A stretch of 64,000 bases of DNA from contig NC_086172.1 in assembly GCF_023053635.1 (NCBI RefSeq), positions 120,441,681 through 120,505,680 of the forward strand, in the 5' to 3' direction. Origin of the DNA: Elgaria multicarinata webbii (lineage: Eukaryota; Chordata; Lepidosauria; Squamata; Anguidae). The notes below the pieces were generated by a model. It saw nothing but the letters and a program-made list of their open reading frames with translations. It had not been told where the DNA came from and ran no database searches. Below, piece after piece: positions 56,661 to 64,000 of the stretch. Numbering within the stretch: position 1 is the first letter of the stretch; each line of letters opens with the position of its first letter. The position numbers and the translations under genes were made by a program.

Positions 56661-58118
56661 TTAACAACTTGTCAAAGACTACTTAGATTTGCATTTCTGC
56701 CTAAGAAACACTTCAATTACCTTTAACTATTGGATTCGGTAATATTTCCAGGCGTAGTTGGACAAGAGATAAACTTACATAGGAAGCTAGAATTGGATAG
56801 TGGCTTCTAAACTGGCAAATATGGAGGTAGAGGGATGGGCTGCCACACTACATTTCTAGTGCTAAACAATAGACAGATGCCTTTGACTTGTGTGGGACTG
56901 GGTTTGAACTGAAAGTGCAAATGATCTCTTAAATAACGGCAGACTCCCATTTATAGCGAAGCTTCATTATGCATACTCAGGCAAATCTTTCACATATTTA
57001 TTTAGATGTTACTCCTGTGGTGTTCAGCAAGGCTTATTCAAAATCAAATTTGCAAAAAAATAAGTTTATCATTGCTATTCAATGGACAACTGGAAAATGG
57101 GTGGCTGTTGATCTTCTCCATATTTTATTACCATTAAAATTGCTTGGTTCTCCCATTTTTAAAATAATTTTATTTGTCTTATTTAAATATAAACCATTAG
57201 CGGCTATGTAATCTTTGGTATCTTTCTACCTATAACACTTGCTTAAAGCTGTTTTGTGGTTACATACACATTTATCTGTTCCTAAATATGTTGAAGATTT
57301 GATCCAATCACTTCATTATTTTCACCTCTTTTCTAATTCCCTTATTAGGCTAACTGAAAGGTCACAAAAATGTGCAAATTTTTGAGATCTCCTGATTTTT
57401 TCATCAGGCAGGATGTTACAGAAAGCTGATGTGTGGTGGGGACGGAAATAGCAGGGAGGCTGTCTTGATGTTGAAGTCATGAAGTCTGCATGATCAGAGT
57501 CTTTAGGATGAAATGCAGGAGGAGACATTTGAGTTACTTTCTGCCATATGATGTGAGGACTGATGGGCATAAGAAACACACAATCCAACTGTTACTTGGA
57601 ACTGCCTCCATCCTTAGGCAAAGCAGGGAGAAAACAAAAGTTTTCTCCAACAAAATTTGGAGACGATTTTAGATGGACTCACCATGCAGACTTTATAACT
57701 TCAGTATCAAGTCACCGCCACCCCACCCCCACCAATAACCTACTTTTTGTAACATCTTGCATGATCTGGTGATCTCAAAAGCTTGCACATTTTTGTGATC
57801 TTTGAATTGGCCTAATAAAGGGTATGGCCTTACTATGGATTTTGGCATTTGTTCTTAGGGCCAACACGGCTACTTTTGTGTGTGTGTTTTGTGTTCCTAT
57901 CCAATACTGTCTGATGTGCATGTTCTTGAGATTGGGATTTCCAATTTTGAGTGTTAACAGACAAAGATAAAATAAATGGCCTCATATAATTTTGTGTGGG
58001 GTGAGATGGAGCAACGCATCCAATCTGCTCCGTGGGGCAGAGCTGGTTATTACCTTTTTTTGTCTTCAGCCATTATATCAAAAACGTTTTGATGCAGAGA
58101 ATCTCTAGCCTAGACTAG

Positions 58119-58247
58119 GGCCAGATCTACACCAAACAGGATATGACACTTTGAAAATGTTTTGAAAACTATATGTAGTGTGTTCTGGGCCCCAACAGTT
58201 CTCACTACTGTTATACATTGTTTTAAAGCAGTAGTGTAGATCCTGCC
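58119..58247. mobile_element. 129-bp MITE, GGCC ends, TAG duplication
   Basis: It starts GGCCAGATCTACACC and ends GGTGTAGATC-like sequence (AGTGTAGATCCTGCC). TAG flanks both sides (58116-58118 and 58248-58250). The word AACAGGATATGACACTTTGA matches the 902-1138 element, so they belong to one family. Confidence 0.75.
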
Positions 58248-58721
58248 TAGGAGGACAATTCTGGTTCCTTAAAAATCATCACAAGCAAAATTAGTGCCTC
58301 TTTTAAGTAGCAGTGTATGCATATGTTAGAATCAACACATTATTGGGATGGGGTGGAGCCATACAATACTTTAAATTAAACCTAGAAAGAATCTAGCTTG
58401 ATGAAATTGCCTTGTAAGATTTTATGTTTCCACCAAACCAGAAATAGCCAATAACAGTAACTGAGACTTCTATTAGGTTTTTAGGATAAAAAGGATACTA
58501 CAAAGCTCTCCCCAAACTGGCTACAGATAGCTGAAATATAAACGCCCCCCCCCCAAAAAAGTGAAAACAAGTCCATGAAATTGCAACCAAACATACAGGG
58601 TCACAGTGGCCCAACCCAAGAACAGTTCTGGAAAATGTGGAACACCATAACTACCAATTCCTGATTCTGTAATTAACATTCACTCATGTATAATCTTCAC
58701 CCATAATAATGCATTGAACGG

Positions 58722-58870
58722 ATACAAAAGAGGGCAGAACTCCTGCAGCTTTAACGGTTGTGATGAAGAGAGAATTTCACGAGGTCCTGCAGGCATACAA
58801 ATGACACCTTTCTATACAACTGTTAAATATACAGGGGCCCTGTCCTCCTTTCCATATGGTCACCTTTTCC
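58722..58870. repeat. Half-copy of the hAT-type MITE seen at 7816-8134
   Basis: AAAAGAGGGCAGAACTCCTG, CAGCTTTAACGGTTGTGATG, AACTGTTAAATATACAGGGG and CCTGTCCTCCTTTCCATATG follow the second half of the 7.8-kb element. The left end is missing. Confidence 0.65.
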
Positions 58871-59040
58871 ATATGACCCTCCCCACTACTTTCCTTGTTG
58901 TCTTCCTGCGCGGTCAGAACTCAGACTGTAAGCTCTGTGGGGGCAGAGACCCGCCTCTCTTTGGTTTTAGTTTATCACTAAAATGCAATGCACGTTTATG
59001 GCAGTGTAATATAAATGCATCAATACTACTCCTGAACGGG

Positions 59041-59715
59041 GCGACCCTACTTTCAGGAGGGCCCTTCCCCCCTCACTCTCTCCCCCCCCCCCCCCCCGCA
59101 ATGCACCGCTTTGCTTGTACTCTAGGCGGCTTGGCTTCCTCCTCCCTCGCCTCGCTCCCACCTGCTTCCATCCTTGGCGGGCTCCTCCCTCCCCCCCAGC
59201 GGCGGCTCCTCCATGTAAACCCCACCCCGGCGGTCCCCGGAGGCCCGCCTTTGCGCTTCTCCTTCCCGCGCTGCTCGTGCTGTGCCCTCGCGCAGGCCAC
59301 CTGGCTGGCTAGCTGCTGGGGGCGGCCTGTTTCACCTGCTGCGGCTCCCCCCCCCCCCACCGGCACGAGAAAGCAGGGACGGGCTGCTGTCGCCAGCCTG
59401 GGGGTGGGGGCAACACCTGCCTGCTTTGCAGCTGCTGCCACCTCTGAGGGAAAGGCTCCTGCTTTGGGGGAGCGGCAGCGCCTCGTCCCTCTCACCTCTT
59501 CCCTTCTCCCTGCCCGCCACACACTTGCTCCCTTCTTTCCTCAGACCCCCGCTCTCCACCGCGCTCGCTCCGTGAAATAAGCGCTGCCTGGCTGCCCTGC
59601 TGAACCCTCCCTTCGCCGTGCCTGCCTGCCTGCCTGCCTGCCTGCCAGCCAGCCAGCCAGCAGCAGCCGCCGCTTCCCGCTCCCTCCCTCCCACCCGCCT
59701 GCATGGAGAGGGAGA
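59041..59715 (+). promoter_or_regulatory. MAPK8IP1: CpG-rich promoter and 5' UTR region of MAPK8IP1
   Basis: Base composition turns very GC- and CpG-rich at about 59040 and stays so to about 59880. It includes C-runs at 59083-59097 and 59349-59359. The long open frames on both strands here (up to 288 codons at 58714-59580) are a by-product of GC content. The transcription start is not fixed. Confidence 0.55.
59619..59660. repeat. (TGCC)n/(AGCC)n short tandem repeat in MAPK8IP1 5' region
   Basis: About seven TGCC units switch to four AGCC units, ending 55 bases before the MAPK8IP1 start codon. Confidence 0.9.
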
Positions 59716-59801
59716 ATGGCGGAGAGAGAGAAAGGAGCCACGTCCCCGACCGGATCCTCCCCGTTCTTGGGGCTACATCTCGCCTCGCCCCCCAATTTCA
59801 G
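59716..59801 (+). CDS. MAPK8IP1: MAPK8IP1 (JIP1/IB1) coding exon 1, gene continues beyond window
   Basis: MAPK8IP1 is a cytosolic scaffold that holds MLK, MKK7 and JNK together and links cargo to kinesin-1. Only exon 1 lies here: 28 codons plus two bases, MAEREKGATSPTGSSPFLGL then HLASPPNF, ending AG before the donor GTACCG at 59802. Human JIP1 starts MAERESGG... and carries SPFLGLHIASPPNFR at the same exon end, so the match covers both ends of the exon with a shorter middle. The ATG sits in AGAATGGCGG, an acceptable context. The JNK-binding, SH3 and PID domains are in later exons outside the window; I saw no exon 2 (LTHDISLEEF-like) before 64000. Confidence 0.88.
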
Positions 59802-61029
59802 GTACCGGAGCTTCCCCCTCTTAGCCACCCGGGGGTGGGGAGAGATGCTTCAGCCGCGCGCGGGGGGTGGGGGAGAGCGGCTGCTTCCACGCTGTCACCC
59901 CTTGCCCACCCCTCCATTTCATAGCCCCCCCCCCCTCCAAAAACATTCCTTCTCCCTTCATTCTGTGACGGTGGTTGTCTAGAGAACAAGGCTTCCACCA
60001 TCACCAATTTTATATCATCCCTGCCATTTATTGTAAGGATTCAGGTAATTGATGCCTATTCCCTCCCACCCCTATCCCCAACCCGTAAAGGGTGGGGGGA
60101 ATTACACCACTTAATGCACATCCCCAAGGAGGTAGGAGATTGGGGAGGGGGAACAGTGGAGGGGGGGGCAGCCACCTAACTAGATCCTTTATTCCTCTTC
60201 CCCTAAGCAGAGCATCACCCAGCAGGTGGGTGCCAATAGCACATCTCCCTTCTTCCTTCTGGAACAGGTGGGGTTCTTGACCATGGCCAAGGCATGACTC
60301 TCTAAGGAGTTAAAGGGAGCCAAGCTGCCTTTGGAAAAACAGCAATTCATGCAGAGTGGAGGAGAAGGTAGTGGTGTTTCTCCTGCTGGAGGAGAAAGAG
60401 AAATAGGAACGCTTCTTCACATTTCCCTGAATATGATTGATATTTAAACTGCTCGGCACGCATCCCTACCTCTGTAAACCACGGACTGCCCTATCTCCTC
60501 CCAACACTGCCTACATCCCACAGTAAAATACACACAACCCTACCTAAATCTGGGCTTCTCTCACTGTTCCTGACCATCCTTTTACACACATTTCCCTCAC
60601 GCTGTTCCCTATTAAGCTTCCCCACTCCCTTTCCACAGACAGATCTTCTATCTTCTCCTCAGAAAAATCTTCCATTAAATATGGACACCTATGAAACTGT
60701 CCTCCTTCATATTCCCTTTCTGACTAAAACTGGAAAACAAACCAGAAGGTTTGAAGCAGATTTATAGCTGGTTGATAAGAGTATATGAGACCATTTTGGA
60801 TCTGAATTATAAGAAAAAACATACTGCCTATGGGATGTAAGCAACAGTAGTAGCAGAAACACAGACACTCAGGCCTTAAGCCACCTGTTTTACGATTACG
60901 TCAATGAGTTGTGAATGATGCTTCCTTGAGATCTATAAACCTGCTCTTTAAAATATACATTGCATCTGGGTAATAGGTCAGCACCTTGGCCACCTCCATG
61001 TTTGCTCTTGTAACTGCTTGTGTCTGGCG

Positions 61030-61083
61030 TCTTCTTCTTCTTCTTCTTCTTCTTCTTCTTCTTCTTCTTCTTCTTCTTCTTCT
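61030..61083. repeat. (CTT)n microsatellite
   Basis: About 17 uninterrupted CTT units. The complement is (AAG)n. Confidence 0.95.
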
Positions 61084-61689
61084 AAACAGAATCTGTGGGA
61101 CTGGATGTTGTTGTCTTTAAAAGGATTTGAGCAGCTGGCTTTTAATTATTAGATACATTTCCTGATTGTAGGCACTGCAGAATGATATGCTTTCTGAGCT
61201 GGAAGGGAAGCCAAGATCTTTGTCAGATTCTTCATGTTGCAAGGTTTTCGAGTTTCTTTAACTTGAACTACATTTAGGCAATACCTTTCTCAGGACCAAC
61301 CAAAATTCTACAAAAGTGTGCAAGCTTTCAAGTTCTCCAGAATTTTTCTTCAGACCCAGCCTGATGAAGAGTTCCAGATAGCTCAAAATCTTATACATTT
61401 TTGTGGAATTTTGGTCGGTCCTAGGAAAGGGATTACCTAAATGTAGGATTTGTGTTTTTTCCCCTCATGGACCAGTAGGTTTTGTTTTGTTTAACTTGAC
61501 TTAATTGCAAGAAAATGTTTTGCCTTTCTTTTCAGGTGGCTAAGGAGGGGAGGCGACAGGTTTTATGGTGATAGATAATGGCTTTGAAACTCAAAGTGAG
61601 ATTCTGTGTTATTTATAGATCCTGTATTGTGTCAAACTATTTGTTAGTTCTGTGTATCTTTGGATTTGAATGTTATTAGAAAGTACCAA

Positions 61690-61790
61690 AAAAGTGATTA
61701 AGGGCACAACATGGCTGGCTGGGGAATGCTGGGAGTTGTATGCCTTTTTTTTAATCTAAACATGCAAAGGATTGTGACCCAAGTTGTGCT
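61690..61790. repeat. Partial foldback element, GCAATCCTATGCATG family
   Basis: TGGCTGGCTGGGGAATGCTG, GGAGTTGTATGCCTTTTTTT and AAACATGCAAAGGATTGTG are the centre and one arm. Confidence 0.6.
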
Positions 61791-62084
61791 TAAGACAGGT
61801 TTCCTCATATATAAACCAGCTGCATTCTCAACTAATCCAGAACATGGCTTGTCACAAACAGCAATGGGTAAACAAGATGCCTGCAAATAAAGCCATGCCT
61901 TTGTTAGTGATGATGTAGGTAACAATAGAGGGCTTTAATATTTCTTGTTGATCGCTTTGAGCTTTCAGAAGTGTAATATTTAGGGATACTCTTTACAAGT
62001 GGTCATAAAGCTTTGTGTTATGGTCTTTCCAGATGACAAAAAGAAAATAATGTTTTTTCATGCTAGTCCAGATCTAGTGCTTGT

Positions 62085-62430
62085 AGAACAGGCGTTCAGA
62101 ACCTCGTTCAGCTCAAGGACCAAATTCCACTTTGGAGATGCTCTCGTGGGCCATATTCCAGTGGTGTGTGGGGGGGGAGTCAGGCAAAGGCAAATGGGAC
62201 AGGGTCAAAAAATACCAGTATGTTTTAGCTTACAGCTCCTACTGCTAGAAGGCTAAGGCTTAAGAGAGAGATTCCAGTCTTTTAGAATGGGGGGGGGGGA
62301 CTGCACAAAAGCCAGGAAACCACCCAGCTAATGGTGGTTGCAGGAAAGGGGCTGGGGCCAAGGGAAGGGGGACCCCCAGATTGGCCAAATTTGGCCCCTG
62401 GGCATGAGGTCCTGCACCCCTGTAGTAGAG
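62085..62430. repeat. Possible hAT-type (Charlie-like) relic
   Basis: ACAGGCGTTCAGAACCTCGT and GCATGAGGTCCTGCACCCCT could be worn inverted ends, with inner text like GGACCAAATTCCACTTTGGA and GCCAAATTTGGCCCCTGG. The resemblance to 'CAGGGGT...' hAT ends is by eye only. Confidence 0.3.
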
Positions 62431-62592
62431 CAAGATCCAGTCCCCATGCAAGAAACCTGCTGCCAAAAGGTGTCCATGCTGTGCCGTGTCAGTGTGTTTC
62501 CCATTTTTAAAAAAATGTGTGCAGGCTGGAAGGAAGAACCCAGATTTGGTGAGGAAGAGAACACAGCTCAGAATAATAAATTCAGAGAATTT

Positions 62593-62593
62593 A

Positions 62594-62636
<43 letters not shown>
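62593..62636. repeat. (ATT)n microsatellite with ATTCAGAGAATAAA repeats
   Basis: About 14 ATT units, followed by three tandem copies of an ATTCAGAGAA-type unit to about 62672. One such unit also precedes the run. Confidence 0.9.
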
Positions 62637-62639
<3 letters not shown>

Positions 62640-62789
62640 AGAATAAAATTCAGAGAATAAAATTCAGAGAAATGAGGTGGGGAGAAAAAGTTGACCAAAT
62701 GGCACATCATGACAGTCCTCATAGCCATGTCCCCAAGGTCAGTCCAAAAATGTTGATCCATATCAATAAACCATTCTAGCCCCAGACGC

Positions 62790-62875
62790 TTTAGCCCAGC
62801 CCTCCAGATATGCTGGACTGCAATTCCCATTTTCAAAGCCAGCATGGTGAATGGGAATGCTTTATTGGCTGGGAA
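62790..62875. repeat. Partial foldback element, CTCCAGATGTTTTGG family
   Basis: CCCTCCAGATATGCTGGACT and GCAATTCCCATTTTCAAAGC with a centre CAGCATGGTGAATGGGAATG. Confidence 0.5.
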
Positions 62876-62879
62876 TGAT

Positions 62880-63310
62880 GTAATATATTAACTGTACTTT
62901 AAAACTGTCCAACAACCAAAGATCTCTGGGCAATGTACAATACATTAAAATACATAAAATACAAACATCAAAATAAAAAATAAAACAGCTCTGAATAAAA
63001 TCAAGACAAAACCAGCAGCCAAGAAGAAAATAATCTCAACACATTAAACCAAAAAAATTAGCAGCAGGGTAAAATACTAAAAGCACTAAAAACAGTTCTT
63101 AAATTGCCTGGGAGAATAAAATGGTCTTCATCTGGCTCCAGAAAAAGCATAAGAAAGGTGCCAAATGAACCTATCTGGGGAGAGAGTTCCACAAATGGGG
63201 TGTCACCACTGGAAAGAAAACCCTCTCTTGTAGCCACCTGTCTTACCTCATTGGGGAGGGCACTTGGAGGAAAGCCTCAGATGATAATCTTAATGTCTCG
63301 GTAGCTAAAT
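62880..63310 (-). repeat. L2-like LINE 3' region
   Basis: ACTGTCCAACAACCAAAGAT, CTCTGGGCAATGTACAATAC, an A-rich body and then CTATCTGGGGAGAGAGTTCC, CACAAATGGGGTGTCACCAC and CTCTTGTAGCCACCTGTCTT follow the order seen at 2.3 kb and 42.6 kb. Minus orientation. Confidence 0.6.
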
Positions 63311-63341
63311 AAAAATGATAGGAGTCGCAACCCAACATATT

Positions 63342-63545
63342 GAGAGCCAGTGTGGTGTAGTGGTAGAGTGTTGGACTGGAACTCAGGAGATCCAGGTTTT
63401 AGTTCTCATTTAACCATGAAGCTCACTGGGTGACTTTGGGTCTGTCACTGATTCTCAGCCTAATCTCTCTCACAGGGTTGTGAGGAAGAAAACTATGTAA
63501 GCCGTCTTGGGCTCTCTGGAAGAGGATAAAAAGTAGGATGTAAAA
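63342..63545 (+). repeat. tRNA-derived SINE
   Basis: GAGCCAGTGTGGTGTAGTGG, TAGAGTGTTGGACTGGAACT and GGAGATCCAGGTTTTAGTTC form a tRNA-like head with A- and B-box positions. The body reads CCATGAAGCTCACTGGGTGA and CACAGGGTTGTGAGG. A minus-strand relative is at 55888-56094. Confidence 0.75.
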
Positions 63546-63629
63546 GTAGTTATCATCATAAAGGCTATTTTAGACTTTTCTCACAGGTGAAAGTTTTCAA
63601 ACTCATGGGTATTTTTTTGCCCTTTTCTT

Positions 63630-64000
63630 GCAGTTGTTTCAACTCTATGATTCCTTTTTTGAGATGGGGCCTGCAAAACTACACAATATTCCAATTGTAG
63701 CTGCAGTACTGTTTATATAAAGGCATTATGATCCTGGCTATCCAGATCCTAATGCCTTTATGTAAATCATGAAAAAATCAATAAATCAACACAATAAATT
63801 TCATCTTCCACATATTCACACACACACTGCTGAAGATGGAATTGATGTTTCATTGGAGTGTTTATCATGACCTCAACATCTCCTTCCTGGTTTGTCACAG
63901 CATGGTCAAATCTCATCAGTGTATATGTGATATTAGTCCCAATGTGCATTATTTTACACTTGTATCCTCTTTGCCATCTTGCTGACCATTCACCCAGTTT
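63630..64000. repeat. Unclassified amniote-type interspersed repeat
   Basis: TATAAAGGCATTATGATCCT, GTGTATATGTGATATTAGTC, CCAATGTGCATTATTTTACA and GCTGACCATTCACCCAGTTT recall a repeat I have seen in many reptile and bird genomes. I cannot name its family. It runs off the window end and contains an imperfect 17-bp hairpin (63717-63733 with 63745-63761). Confidence 0.4.

Larger units (their letters stand above)
53311..59040. other. Intergenic region between CRY2 and MAPK8IP1
   Basis: No gene is recognised. An open frame of 121 codons at 53534-53899 has no known match and partly covers repeat-like text (CCCTGATAAACTTACAATCT resembles an L2-type tail). 53900-54880 and 56670-58110 show nothing I can classify. 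Confidence 0.6.
59802..64000 (+). other. MAPK8IP1: MAPK8IP1 intron 1 (partial)
   Basis: Non-coding. 59880-61000 is mostly unique sequence; then come a (CTT)n run, foldback and L2 fragments, (ATT)n and a SINE. No exon matching the known second exon was found. Confidence 0.7.

Noticed and set aside
58714-59580. 288-codon frame before MAPK8IP1
   Set aside because: It runs from a MITE relic into the CpG-rich 5' region, is Pro/Ala/Leu-rich without domain features, and is explained by base composition.
1-64000. CRISPR array, operons, prokaryotic elements, tRNA or rRNA genes
   Set aside because: The window is vertebrate nuclear DNA with spliced genes. Tandem motifs are microsatellites, and the only tRNA-like sequences are SINE heads.

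Overview
The window looks like nuclear DNA from a squamate reptile, probably a lizard. It carries three vertebrate genes, all on the + strand and head to tail: SLC35C1 (Golgi GDP-fucose transporter), CRY2 (circadian cryptochrome) and the first coding exon of MAPK8IP1 (JIP1/IB1 scaffold). This is the gene order of human 11p11.2. The squamate call rests on the interspersed repeats: CR1 3' ends, L2-type LINEs whose tails resemble the GCTCTCTGGGCGG repeat common in squamates, many short foldback DNA elements, tRNA-derived SINEs and a DIRS-like fossil. It is an inference; the species is not identified.

Layout. 1-8.1 kb: repeat-rich intergenic DNA with no recognisable gene. 8.1-9.5 kb: CpG-rich promoter and exon 1 of SLC35C1. 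9.5-13.4 kb: its single coding intron. 13.4-15.2 kb: exon 2 and 3' UTR. 15.2-22.6 kb: intergenic repeats, including an L2 LINE split by a small DNA transposon. 22.6-51 kb: CRY2, with a CpG-rich promoter and 12 coding exons that I could join across consensus GT-AG introns into a 592-residue protein. 51-53.3 kb: probable CRY2 3' UTR. 53.3-59 kb: intergenic repeats. 59-59.9 kb: CpG-rich promoter and exon 1 of MAPK8IP1. 59.8-64 kb: start of its intron 1.

The genes do not form a pathway. SLC35C1 feeds Golgi fucosylation, CRY2 represses CLOCK:BMAL1 transcription, and MAPK8IP1 organises JNK signalling. They are conserved neighbours, each with its own CpG promoter.

The less expected material is in the non-coding DNA. 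Five small DNA transposons share GGCC-type termini and perfect 3-bp target duplications. One hAT-type MITE beside the SLC35C1 promoter keeps a perfect 8-bp duplication. Two perfect palindromes interleave at about 3.5 kb. A DIRS-like tyrosine-recombinase fossil lies in CRY2 intron 2. CRY2 has a divergent C-terminal tail ending on a 6-codon exon, with a possible alternative end by intron retention. I found no clearly novel multi-gene system.
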